In this document: one piece after another, positions 23,120 to 34,800 of the stretch
Position numbering within the stretch: the stretch's first letter is position 1
Layout: every line of letters begins with the position of its first letter
From: Takakia lepidozioides
Taxonomy: Eukaryota > Streptophyta > Takakiopsida > Takakiales > Takakiaceae
Length of the DNA stretch: 60,000 bases
Direction: 5' to 3'
Assembly: GCA_030704615.1 (NCBI GenBank)
Contig: CM060733.1
Span: forward strand, 11,658,001-11,718,000
The notes under the pieces: model-generated
The model's database searches: none
What the model saw: the letters and a program-made list of their open reading frames with translations, nothing else
What the model was told of the DNA's origin: nothing
Translations under genes and position numbers: made by a program

Positions 23120-25290
23120 TAGATGTACGTAGAGGAGGGAGGTAGAGTTAATGCCATTAGCATTGGGGAAGTTTGCTCAACAATCTCTCATCCTGAACCT
23201 TTGAGTTTGACTAAGCGTGGTGAGGTGAACCTGCAAGTTGATGGGGATGCAGCACATCTTGCAGCGATGCACCTTCAAGCTGGTTTTTGGAAACCACATA
23301 ATCGGAATAGCGTTTGTTGGGGATTCTTTGCTGTGAATGATAATCTTTCTGTGGATGTTGCAAACCCTCAAATTTGAGATGCATTGTTTGCAGATGACAC
23401 AACTTTCAATAGTGTATTTAATCAGCAAAGTACACTCAGGAAGGGACTAGTCAAGTATACCAAGAAGCATGGTATCACTGCTATGCACACGCATATTCAA
23501 AATGTTCATCCCCATTTATTGACTAAGAGAAAAATTCAACTCGTGGAGAAGAAAAGTGACGACACACGTCAGCCAGCAAAGAAACTACTGGCGCTGCCAT
23601 CACAGCTTTCTTTGGTTTGAGTAATCCTTACTCAAAACATGATGATGCATAAGGGCAGTTGCAGCCTCCGGTGGACCAAAAATATTGTCACAACACTGTT
23701 TTTTTGGGACCTTGATTAGTTGTAAATTATCATACTCCTAAATGGCAATGCTGATAGTAAAAAGGGACTAAGCTATGAAGGCTCAACTAGATATATTTCC
23801 CCTGCTCCAAGTCTAATAACCAAAAAAACAAATGGTTAGAAATTATGGACTTTGGAACAAGTCCAAAAGGATTTGTTATAATCCATATAAAAAGCCGTTA
23901 TGGACTTTTTTTAGAGCATGATTAATAGAAAATTAGAAAAAATGACTTGACCAAATGTGCTGTGAGGGATAAAGAATCTAGAATGAAAACATCCACTCAA
24001 AATATTGAGTAATATAAACTTTATGTACTATTTTGAGCCTTCAAAATAACTATTTTCGTAAAGTCCTTTACATATAGAATTCTTTGAAATATCAACACTA
24101 CCTCATTAAATATACATAGACCAAGGGTAAACCTCCGGGGTGGATCAAGGTCAAATTTGAAAAAAAAACTATCGTGATTTGAAAATAAAGTATTTAATGG
24201 TCAATCATATACGGTTGAAATTGTAAATTGAAGCGAATCCAATGGTTGAGGATTCGCCACATCCCCCTTTATGTACTTTTAGGGACTCATGGTGTGTTTC
24301 ATTTTGGTCCACCGTAGGCTGCAACTACCCACAAGTGAAGTTTCTTCAAGACCTCACCTTGTACGTGTGCAAAGGTTATAGGCCAATCTCAACGGTAGAA
24401 AATATATGACTCATGAGGTTAATATTACGTCAGTGTCCTCGAGTCGTGTTTCCCTCTTGTCACCTGTTTGTCAAGAAAACAACATGGTACATAAGATTAT
24501 GGACCAGTACGTGTTGCCTTCCTTGCGAATGCTAGCACTATATCTACAAGTTTTGATTTGTGGATGAGTAGGGGTGGCGTGGATACATTTGCATTGGTTA
24601 TAAATTTCTTGAGCGACAAATGGGTTCCAGTACACTTAACACTTGGACTGTTTGAGGTTTCAGATACACATGATACTCCTATGGCAATCCAGCTTAAATC
24701 CATGCTTGATAAGTTTGGCCTCACCAAACGAGTAATTGTCGTTGTGAAGGATGAAGGTGGCAATCTGGGAACCATGACAGCAACTCTCAGATCGATTGTC
24801 ACATGTGAGCCATTGCAGATTCAAAGGGTACACGAGGGTACTTGTTTTGGTCACGTTTTGTCCAAAACAATACAATAATATGCTACCGATGACAAAACTG
24901 TATCAGCAAATATGACAAGTGTCAGTATTAGTGATGCCCAAGCTACTTTGCAAAAGACCATAATGTGGATAAAAAAATCAGGCAAGGGGCAAAGGGAGTG
25001 AAAACAGGCATATATGGATATGTAGTTGAGGCCTCCTGTAAAAAACACGTTTTGCAAGCAACGTTATGTTATGTTTCAGGAAACTCTTGAGTTCAAGCAA
25101 GCGATCATTATGTGTTATGGTCGGCAAGTGTCACTTGCTTTGCAACAACGAGTTCCAAAACCTCAAGTTTGGGCGATTTCAGAAGCAATTACATCTATCC
25201 TGAACCCAGTGGTAACAGCTTGTGTGTTGAATCAATCACGTGGACATTGGCTCCTATCTGACGTAGACCCTCTCTTCACAAAACAATATG
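23120..25290 (+). pseudogene. hAT transposase, N-terminal and central part, interrupted by a MITE
   Basis: The plus strand encodes a BED-finger-like N-terminus (LRKGLVKYTKKHGITAMHTH, followed by a further His, near 23435-23510) and a linker reading GLSNPYSKHDDA at 23617-23650. After a 678-bp insertion the same protein resumes as VKFLQDLTLYVCKGYRPIS at about 24337. Further on are ISTSFDLWMSRGGVDTFALV (24538-24598) and VVVKDEGGNLGTMTATLRS (24740-24800), the central hAT RNase H-like region. Stops and frame changes follow to about 25290. It could be the N-terminal complement of the C-terminal half at 14.8-15.8 kb and is plausibly the same family. It is inactive. Confidence 0.8.
23653..24330. mobile_element. 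MITE-like non-autonomous DNA transposon inside the hAT gene
   Basis: The left terminus GGGCAGTTGCAGCCTCCGGT and the right terminus, whose reverse complement begins GGGTAGTTGCAGCCTACGGT, match at about 27 of 29 positions through GGACCAAAA. The 678-bp unit has no coding capacity. It splits the hAT reading exactly between DDA and VKFLQ. The flanks are TAA on the left and ACAA on the right, which would fit a short 3-4 bp target duplication with one substitution, so the superfamily is uncertain. Confidence 0.8.
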
Positions 25291-25292
25291 CC

Positions 25293-28200
25293 TCAAACAC
25301 CAATGTCTGCACATCCAACAAAAGAGGGATCAACTCCAGGGTATAGTTTAGATACACCACGATATGAAGTGAATGCAATAGATTGATCACTTACACTCTG
25401 GCCCTCTGTTCGCAACCCCTGTGTATTGATGCAGAACCATTTTTTGAGGAGGACCGGGGTGACACTTTTCGGTGTCCATCTTGCCACAACATTCTCTGTG
25501 GTCTTCCCTCTTGTGGCAAGGACCATCATACATCCACCGTCATCCAGGAGCATCCCCGCCAGCCCAAACCCGGCTCTCCAGTAGTCCTCAGTAAACCTGT
25601 TCCAGGTGGGCACACCATCCAGGCCCTCCAGCAGCTCCCCATCTGGAATATCGAGGAGAATCATATCGCAGGCTCTCTCCACCTCACCCCCCCCCCCCCC
25701 CCCCCCCCCAGTGCTCTTGCAATCCGTGCTCACAATCGTGAAGAATTCCATCATGGCTTCCAAACCAGGGGTGTCTTTAGGCTCTGTACCGGCAGCCCTC
25801 TTCTTGGTTTTCCCCTTCAGCTCCTCCAGAGACTTGCTGTGTGCCACCTTCTTCGTCCTGGTAGCCAGAGTGTCAAGGAAGCTCTCATTGACACATTCGA
25901 TGATGGTTGGGGGTTCTAGCTTTGGCCTCTGCGGAAACGTCACCGCCGAACACCGCCGTGTAGGTTCGCCCTCAGATGCCAACTCCTTGGCAGAGCCAGT
26001 CCCAGTCCGAACTGACTTGGGAACCCGGACGACCGATGACTTGGTAGCAACAGCAGCAGCAGCAGTCGCAGGACCTTGCACAAAGTCGTCGTCGGAGTCA
26101 CTCCCTTGGGGCCCCTCCTCCGCCTCCTCTGGTGCCCCGGTGGTTTTCTGTTTTTTGGGGGTTACTGTACTCCCCTGTTTCCGTGTCCTTTTCTTTTGTC
26201 CTTTATTCTTTTCATTCAATTTCTCCTGAATACCTGCAAGCGCTTTCGCCTCTTTTGGACCCAGCGGAGGCAGCGGAGCCCGGTTTCGTCGGGCCTCCGC
26301 ATCCAGCTTCAATTGAAACTCGGATGAGTCGAGCGAGCCGGGCGGAAGGTCCACATACCAAGGGCAGTCGCGCAATGTTCCAGATGTCACTCCTTCACGA
26401 TAACGTCAGTGTACATAGAGTCAGCCCCAGGGATCCTCCATGCGAGGAAGAATGGCAGCTCGAAGGACAGATGACCTTTCTCCAAAAGAGAGAACTTGCA
26501 GTACCTGCATTCAAGAAACACACACAGAATGAGGTCCCGGGAACGAGGTAAATTTCAGGGAATGAAACTAGAAAAATGAAACTGAAACTGAAACTGGGCC
26601 CGGAACTGGAAAAATGGCGCCGAATTTCCAGTCTCGGTGCCAGCCACCCCAGGGACTTAGCCATTTTCGGGGCCCTGAACTGGAAATTCGGCGCCATTTT
26701 TCCAGGTTGGGGCCGAAAATGGCTAAGTCCCAGAACTGACTGGGCCCGGAACTGGAAAAATGGCGCCGAATTTCCAGTCTCGGTGCCAGCCACCCCAGGG
26801 ACTTAGCCATTTTCGGGGCCCTGAACTGGAAATTCGGCGCCATTTTTCCAGGTTGGGGCCGAAAATGGCTAAGTCCCAGAACTGACTCGGCCCGGAACTG
26901 GAAAAATGGCGCCGAATTTCCAGTCTCGGTGCCAGCCACCCCAGGGACTTAGCCATTTTCGGGGCCCTGAACTGGAAATTCGGCGCCATTTTTCCAGGTT
27001 GGGGCCGAAAATGGCTAAGTCCCAGAACTGACTCGGCCCGGAACTGGAAAAATGGCGCCGAATTTCCAGTCTCGGTGCCAGCCACCCCAGGGACTTAGCC
27101 ATTTTCGGGGCCCTGAACTGGAAATTCGGCGCCATTTTTCCAGGTTGGGGCCGAAAATGGCTAAGTCCCAGAACTGACTCGGCCCGGAACTGGAAAAATG
27201 GCGCCGAATTTCCAGTCTCGGTGCCAGCCACCCCAGGGACTTAGCCATTTTCGGGGCCCTGAACTGGAAATTCGGCGCCATTTTCCGAGGTTGGGGCCGA
27301 AAATGGCTAAGTCCCAGAACTGACTGGGCCCGGAACTGGAAAAATGGCGCCGAATTTCCAGTCTCGGTGCCAGCCACCCCAGGGATTTAGCCATTTTCGG
27401 GGCCCTGAACTGGAAATTCGGCGCCATTTTCCGAGGTTGGGGCCGAAAATGGCTAAGTCCCAGAACTGACTGGGCCCGGAACTGGAAAAAAGGCGCCGAA
27501 TTTCCAGTCTCGGTGCCAGCCACCCCAGGGATTTAGCCATTTTCGGGGCCCTGAACTGGAAATTCGGCGCCATTTTTCCAGGTTGGGGCCGAAAATGGCT
27601 AAGTCCCAGAACTGACTGGGCCCGGAACTGGAAAAATGGCGCCGAATTTCCAGTTTCGGTGCTAGCCACCCCAGGGACTTAGCCATTTTCGGGGCCCTGA
27701 ACTGGAAATTTGGCGCCATTTTCCGAGGTTGGGGCTGAAAATGGCTAAGTCCCAGAACTGACTGGGCCCGGAACTGGAAAAATGGCGCCGAATTTCCAGT
27801 CTCGGTGCCAGCCACCCCAGGGACTTAGCCATTTTTGGGGCCCTTAACTGGAAATTCGGCGCCATTTTCCCAGGTTGGGGCTGAAAATGTCTAAGTCCCA
27901 GAACTGGAAAAATGGCGCCGAATTTCCAGTTTCGGTGCCAGCCACCCCAGGGACTTAGCCATTTTCGGGGCCCTGAACTGGAAATTCGGCGCCATTTTCC
28001 CAGGTTGGGGCTGAAAATGGCTAAGTCCCAGAACTGACAGGGCCCGGAACAGGAAAAATGGCGCCGAATTTCCAGTTTCGGTGCCAGCCACCCCAGGGAC
28101 TTAGCCATTTTCGGGGCCCTGAACTGGAAATTCGACGCCATTTTCCCAGGTTGGGTCCGATATTGGCCAAGTCCCAGAACTGAATGGTCCAGGAACTAGA

Positions 28201-28577
28201 AAAATGGCGCCGAATTTCCAGCCATCCCCCACGGCCCGAATCAGGAAATTCCAAGGAAGCCATTTTTCCAAGGACTTCTTCACAAATAATTTTCATGCGC
28301 TACATAAGGCTTCTTACATCTTGGAAATGTAGGGACTAAAAAGAAAGGCATCGCATATGTACCTGTACAGAAGGCGCATTGCCGCTTTGTCCGCGTTCGA
28401 CTGGTCGGTGAACTCGTGGCTCCGCCGGGCATGGGGTATCTCTCGAAAGAATAGGTCGATTTTGTAGAGCAGAAAATACCTCATCACATAGTCGCGTAGG
28501 CTCTCTGCTTCACCAGAAATCTCCAGCTTGAACTGATGTGCTCGTGTGTCAAGGTGCTCTTGTGCATTCGTCGTCAC
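25293..28577 (-). CDS. Unrecognised spliced gene with a methyltransferase-like region; probable frameshift
   Basis: Minus strand. Exon A, 28577-28363, follows a TTTCCACAG acceptor and ends TAC AG before GTACAT. Exon B starts at 26504 after GAATGCAG and restores the frame across a phase-2 junction (RLLYR then YCKFSLLEKG). Near 26391 the frame breaks: VIVKE runs into TGA, while the next frame continues 365 codons to 25293. That frame has a charged Lys/Glu-rich middle, a Gly run coded by 23 consecutive C on the plus strand (25687-25709), and a C-terminal block with CDMILLDIPDGELLEGL and LAGMLLDDGGCMMVLATRG. The last block has the shape of a Rossmann methyltransferase, with DIPD where N6-adenine and N4-cytosine enzymes have DPPY, but the motif is imperfect. 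The function is unknown, earlier exons were not found, and the copy may be dead. Confidence 0.5.
26596..28235. repeat. 146-bp tandem satellite array with nested inverted repeats
   Basis: About 11 copies of a 146-bp unit, starting GGGCCCGGAACTGG, run from 26596 and decay after about 28140. One copy near 27890 is shortened. Each unit contains CTGGAAAAATGGCGCCGAAT and on to TTTCCAG (26 nt), and 49 bp later its exact reverse complement. A second inverted pair is GGGACTTAGCCATTTTCGG and CCGAAAATGGCTAAGTCCC. The two halves of the unit also share GGCCC(G/T)GAACTGGAAA as a direct repeat. Copies differ by only a few substitutions, so the array is young or homogenised. It fills most of the intron at 26505-28362 of the neighbouring gene. 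Confidence 0.95.
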
Positions 28578-28746
28578 CTGTGGAAATTCTCCATCAGACC
28601 GCTTTCCTCAAAAAATACAGTAAATCCACCCGGTACAAGCGTAGTATAACGATAATCCATGAAAATAGAGAAACATGCTTGCTTATACTGATAATAGTCA
28701 GAAATGTTGATTTGAGTATTTGCCCTAAGAGATAGATAAATTTGTA

Positions 28747-29450
28747 CATATTGATAAGGCTCTCATTTTTTAATAATAGGGTCATGAATGCATGGGCGGG
28801 CCCTGCCAGTACGACCCTTGGGGTGAGCTCATAAGCCCACCGCCCATTCACCGGGTGGGCGAGATTCTGAAATTTTTCTAAGTCCTTGTTCATGTACCGT
28901 GGCGAACCTTCTAACAGACCGGGCAGACCCTCCAATAGACCGATCCAACCTTCTAGCGGACAGGCAGGTAGACTCTCCAGCAGACTGGGCAGACCCCCTC
29001 CAGCAAACCGGCAGACTTTCCAAGCAGACCCCCCCCCTTCGGCACCTCCGGCAAACCGGCTTGGACCCTCCAGCAGACCGGCAGACCCTTCGACAAAATA
29101 TATTATTAATAACACACATTACTGCCGCAATACAACCTAACGAGATTTAAACATCACACCTCGTGTTTATCATTCATTGCTCTTAACCATCACACTACCC
29201 ACCACTTTCTGCAAACCCATGCAATAACTAATGCTTTATGTGCATATTGTGGGCCCCAGCAGACTAGCTCATGTGTTTTGTGGGACTCGCTTGTTGGTAG
29301 AGACACCACAGCAACAACAGACTGGGAGGGTCCATAAGAGCGCTCCCACCCTCCGCGACCCCTCTACCACACGCGGGCCTGCCGCAACCACATGTGCGGG
29401 CATTCATGACCCTATTATTGTTAAATGAGAAGCTATTGATAAAGGTGAAG
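28747..29450. mobile_element. TIR-bounded element carrying a minisatellite
   Basis: AATAATAGGGTCATGAATGC at 28772-28791 is repeated exactly inverted at 29400-29419. Similarity continues outward through a TCTCATTT block and TATTGATAA on both sides, giving a roughly 700-bp unit with inverted ends. Inside, 28908-29095 holds a degenerate minisatellite of about 20 bp built on GGCAGACCCTCCAGCAGACC. There is no coding sequence. It looks like a non-autonomous DNA transposon, with termini and target duplication not precisely determined. Confidence 0.55.
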
Positions 29451-29879
29451 CATATTGATAGTATAGTCATGCTAAAAAATGTGAATCCATCCTTAGTGAC
29501 ATTTGCAATTGTGGGCACCACAAATTTTGATACATATTGAAACGATCATGCACAATTGAATACATATTGATCAATGTAGCACTAGCACTGCTCGATTCTC
29601 TTGACAACCTCTTTGTGCTAATTGTGAAATCTCAAGTTTTTGGTTCTTTTTTTCTCTTACTTTTCTGTATGCAAACAGTCCATCATCAATACTAGGAAAA
29701 CTCAATTCGTGTCCAAAAGAAACATGAAGTGAAAGAAATGGTTTGGAAAGATCAATCTTAAAATATGGAAATAAAGAAACCATGCCAACATGGCAGGACG
29801 CATCTTACAAAGCGTAAGATGCGTCTGAAAGGTTTGGAGGATCTTCGAATCACGTGAAAAACGTCCATTATGCACCTTT
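29451..29879. other. Spacer, no gene recognised
   Basis: About 430 bp of AT-rich sequence between the TIR element and repeat copy 1. It contains a local palindrome around CATCTTACAAAGCGTAAGATG (29801-29823). Confidence 0.3.
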
Positions 29880-31810
29880 GATACGTGCCAACTTAATGAA
29901 CGGCTAGTGCCATAGGTGCATGAGGAATTCCTGGTGGCCAATTTGCACATAATTCAATTAATGACATCATCCAACCATTCGCTAGGTTGCCAGGGTTGTC
30001 TGAATTCTATCTGGCTGCCACCGCCAACTACCAGACATTTTGTCATGTAGGTATCATGTGACTATTGATGGTAACATCCTAGGCAAAGCCCAGATGATTA
30101 TCAACATCACTTCTTGGCACCACACATGCATGGCCGGCATACTCTACATTCATAGTATGTTACGTGCAAACAAAAAAAAATTGATGTGTTGCCCAAGAAA
30201 GTGGAAATTATGGAGTCTGTAAAAGCTACGTTTATACCTTCCGATGCAAGCTGGGACAACCAGCGTATTTTTTTCTCATTTTTCAAAAGTAGAATGTGTG
30301 GCCATCTGTGGATTCTACCCAGCGCGCCCAAGTGGCCAAAAAAAGAGCGGGCACGTCTAGAAAGGCCGCTATATGACAAGTGACACGTTTTAATATCCAC
30401 AATTGCAGTCATACGGATTTTCTGGTGACAACTTCTTGTTCATTTTTCTTGCCAGTTACCCCCCAAAAAAGGAGTCTTTTGGCAAAAATTCACAAGAAAG
30501 AAAAAAACAAAACATTGTATCATACAACACTAGTGTGGCATGTGCCATTGAACACGTATTGTACAGTCATCTTATATTCCAAAACAAATCCAATTTGCTA
30601 TTTTCATGATTTTCCAGTGACCAAAAATACTTTAAGTTCAATATCTTCCACACCGTAGGTCCAAAAATTATAAAACCACCTCATTGCACCCCTCCTTATT
30701 GAGGGGTTTCCAGCAATATTAGGAACCCGAGCGGAGGCCTCACGGTTTCGCCAATGAAAATGTCCAAACTTGAGTATTTCTCACATTTTGGTAGTGAAAT
30801 ACTGCTGTTTATTATATTATTAAAACTAGTATTTCACTACTAGATGTTTTATTATATATCCAGAGGTTTTAACGTTTTAACTAAAGTATACTCATAGACC
30901 ATGTAACTGACCCTATTAGCATGGCAGTACCTATGTCCGCCTATGACTTGCATTTCCGTTTGCAAACATATAACCCCCTATAACCGTGGATTGTACTTAC
31001 AGGATACCCAACCCCCAAAAGAAAGACCAATTCATCTCTCAAATGTATAAGTGAAGGTGGACATTAGAGTGCAAAAGAGAACAAAACATCTTACCAAAAA
31101 CTCAGATAGACAAAGATAACAAACTCGTCTCATAAAATTCTCCCTATATCTAATAGATAATTACAAAGTCAGTAAGAAAATTAGTGGATGGTACAGTGAT
31201 CAGTACCATCATGTCAGATGTTATCATCAACATGAAAGGATATGGGCCATCATGCATACATTGTCCACACATACATACAGTAGCATGTAGCATCCTATCA
31301 TGGTGCATGTTATGCATGTGTTGGGAAATTTCTGCCCGGCTAACAGGGCAATGGACATCCCGGTACCGGCGAGGGGCGAGGGGACAGTTCCGGCGCCCGA
31401 GTTGGAAGCACAGAGTCGGGCAAGGGGTCACCCGGAGTACAAGCAGAAAATAGATATCAATTGCATAGAAAACAAGAGTGTGACCAGACTCGTTTTTTTC
31501 CTCACATGCGGTTCGAATGTGACAAGTGCAAGTGCAAAATAAACTTTTCTGAAGCAGGTGCAAATGGGACGCCAAAAATTGACCACAACGAATCCATGTT
31601 CGGAAAGTGAAGTAGATCATTCCAGATTCGGAGTGCATCTGTCACTCCAACAAATGTCCGAAGTCAATGCATTGGGCTGCCAACCGAAGAGAAATGTGGG
31701 CCTTTGGAATTGGATCGTTTCGGTGAGTACGCAATTACACATGCAAAGTTCGCAAAGCTCATGCCAGAGTGTTCATGATTCGGCGCAAATCGTCAAAACA
31801 TCGCCGTAAC
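29880..31810 (+). repeat. Large unrecognised repeat family, copy 1 (C then D segments)
   Basis: 29880-30760 matches block C of copy 2 directly. 30750-31810 matches block D of copy 3 in inverted orientation, including GGTACAGTGATCAGTACCAT and a stretch encoding TSASAK and ANGTPKID in the two copies. Frames such as VLPKKVEIMESVKATFIPSD (30186-30250) have relatives in copy 2. Several frame breaks show the copy is decayed. The family is not identified. Confidence 0.6.
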
Positions 31811-34800
31811 TGATCTGTTGTGCACAATATTTTATTCTCGAGAGTTTGATTTTGGAGTTCGGGGAAGAAGTGTGAAGGAAAGATCAAAGATGCTTGTACA
31901 GAACGTACTCGAATCTGCAAAGCGACACGCTGAACTACCTACGGTTGCTCGTGAGGAGACCGATGAAGGCTGCCGATGTGGGTTTGTACTTTGTACCTTT
32001 GTAGGGTAGCCGCTCCTCACTCCATGGAGGGATGGAAATTTATACAGTAGGAGACGACTCTTTAGGGCCTAGGCCCAACATTTGATTTGGGAGTGTGGTC
32101 CCTGCTGGGAAGATTACGGTTTTGACTGAAGCTTGTCAGGTTCTGGAATTGGTCAACGCAAAAGGGCGCTCTCAAGTTTCTCCAAGCATATTCAGGGAGG
32201 GACATGTAGGCTGGATACGCGAGCTGCATGAGCAAAGAGCTGCTGCATGTTATCTTCCAACATCTTCACAGTATTGTCCATGCAGATCCTGTGGTCCCGC
32301 CATGGTCTCCTACTGTAACTCATGCATCGGTGAAAAGCTTCGAGTCTCCAAAAAGTCTCACAGACTGGAGTTACTAAGGATGGTGAGGTCAGTGGACTGA
32401 AGGACTGTGTACTGAGACACAAGAGTATATAACATACGGCAGGTGATACAGTTCCAGAATTGCTGATTCGAAATTAGACAATATTGAAATCCCCACGTAA
32501 TATTATTAACAGCTTTCCGAATGTTTCTTTGAGAGCTATTGAGCTCTTGGGGCAGATCTACTAGGTACATAAATAATCCTAGCTAGGGCTACCACCCTAA
32601 TCCGGTGGCGTGTGCGCCTCTGTCAGCGTGTGGGGCATTGATGAAAGTGGAATAGGAACCACGAAGAAGGTAATCCAATCCGCGCATCTAGAACCTCGAC
32701 CCAACTAGAAGGTCAACAATCGAAGAAATGTGTTCCACTAGAAAGGTTGTTAATTAATGTGATTGCCGGGCGAAAGTCTTGCATGTTTGCATCGCAAACG
32801 TCCGGGCGCAACTGTCCAAGCTCTCCAGCTCACCGCTGTTCAAATTTAGAGAGCTGTCAGAGGCTCCACTCGCAAGTAAATCAACCTGCCAGCTCCTCAT
32901 TCCACTACAGAGGCTTTCAGCTAGTCAGCTATTGACACAGAACTTAAGGCAAGGGTTGAGAGACGATTATGCACCATAAACTAACGTGACAAGTTGCGTG
33001 GATCTCGCAAAGCGTGCTCTGATACCGCACTTTACGCTTTTGCTTGCAGCATGTTGTGGACTTAATGGAATCACTGCGTCACTGTGGGTACAGGATAAAA
33101 GCTGGCTGACAGGACGACCATATCCAAGCCTCAAGGCCCTTTCCAAGTTTATGTACAGTCACATGTGAACTGCGGGAAATGAGGGGATGTGCGAGTCTCG
33201 TGGCAACCAACTTCACGATTTATAACAACCTTGCACTCATACGGTAGTATAACATTGAAAATCTCTCAAGTTTCATGACAGAAAGTCGCTCTTATTTATT
33301 AGTACAAGTTTGTATAGTGAATGCCAGCTACAAGAGCTTATGAGCTGTAGGTACCCTACATGAGCGTGTACGCGGTTACCTCCTCACATTCTCCCTTGCG
33401 AAACTCGATGAATGAAATGTTGGGCCACAAAGCATCGCCGGTTCGGCCGGGTCAGCCTCGCACCGCAGTCCCCACATCTTGACATCTTCCCCAGCTCAAA
33501 TCTATGCTGCATCAACCCGAATCTGTTGAATTGGGTTTCCAATCGTCTAACTTAGTCTACCCTCCTCTGGCCCACAAGTGTACGAAATGTTACTGCAAAC
33601 GAACCCCCACAATCTCAGTTGGAACCTTGGAAAAAGCTCTTGCGCAAGAGTCCAGAAGCAGGCTATAACCCAGAAAAGGACAAACTGTTGTGCGTGCCCA
33701 GCACTCTCTAAGAAGAAAACTGCACGGTGACATGCGTGTCGGTATACACCAGCGTCCGGGAAATAATTTCAGTTGAACCAGCCGGTAGCCGCTCATTCCC
33801 AGCAGCAATCGGCTAAGTGGGTTGGGCACTCGGTCGCTGCCCCTTAGTGGTAACTATACCCGGTCAATTTCCGAGATAATTTCTTTACAACCGGTAATAT
33901 TCCTAATGATTTATTTTGTGTTCAGCTATAAATCCGGCCCTTATAAATATCAACCGGTTGACAACACAAGTGTCAAATATGCACAACAATAAGTAAATAA
34001 TAATAATAATAAATAATCACAACCAGTTTTAAGCAATTCAAACAAGTGAAGAACATTGTATCCTTATAGAAGTTGGACCTGTCAATGCCTTCAAACCACA
34101 TGGAGAAGAATTGAACCCGCGTGGACGGGTGAGCTGTGATAGCAGGCAGCGAGTGCAAGCAGGCGTGGGGCTGGGGCTGCGAGAGCAACGTCCAGACTTA
34201 GTAGGGTTTGCCCGCGGGCCCGCCCTCTTTGAGTTCAATATTTTTTGACCTAAACGCCCTTCCTTGGATGTAACCCGGCCTGGCACGTTGGATTTCTGCC
34301 ATGTGGTGGACTTCGACGGCCATTTCCATTTTTTGTAATATAAGAAGGGCCGGAATCCGTCCAGGCCTTGCCATCTAAGGCAGATTTCCTGTCTGTAATG
34401 AAATGGAAAGGCAAATATCCTTCCTAAGAGTAGGGCACCCGGTTGATTTCCGCTTCGGCCATTTTGTCCCTCGGATCCATTTCCTGAGGTTTCATATTTC
34501 ATTCGGAAATTCTGGAATTCAGTCGGCTAGCATGTAACTGGCTGCCGGTTCTCCCCGGACGTTGGTATACAGACTCTCTTCCTCTTGATACTCCCTGCGA
34601 GCTTCTCCCAGGCTCTTCAGAAACTCTGCATCACCGTCCTCGCAGCATCCGAGCACTGACGATCCTTTTTTCCCTTTTCTTTTTCACATCTGAAAAGTGT
34701 TATGTAGAATATAGTATTTATTAGTCTACTAAACAGTATGCAATTTTTATGATTTGTCTCTCAGAGCATACCCCAAACCACAGCCTGGGATTGAACCCCA

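Noticed and set aside
26596-28235. CRISPR-like array
   Set aside because: The repeats are contiguous without unique spacers, and the genome is eukaryotic.
26568-28296. Serial 120-codon minus-strand open frames repeating the same protein
   Set aside because: They are the 146-bp satellite read in successive frames; the period is not a multiple of three and there is no gene context.
34038-34502. 154-codon minus-strand frame
   Set aside because: No recognisable domain and biased composition; it could not be supported as a gene.
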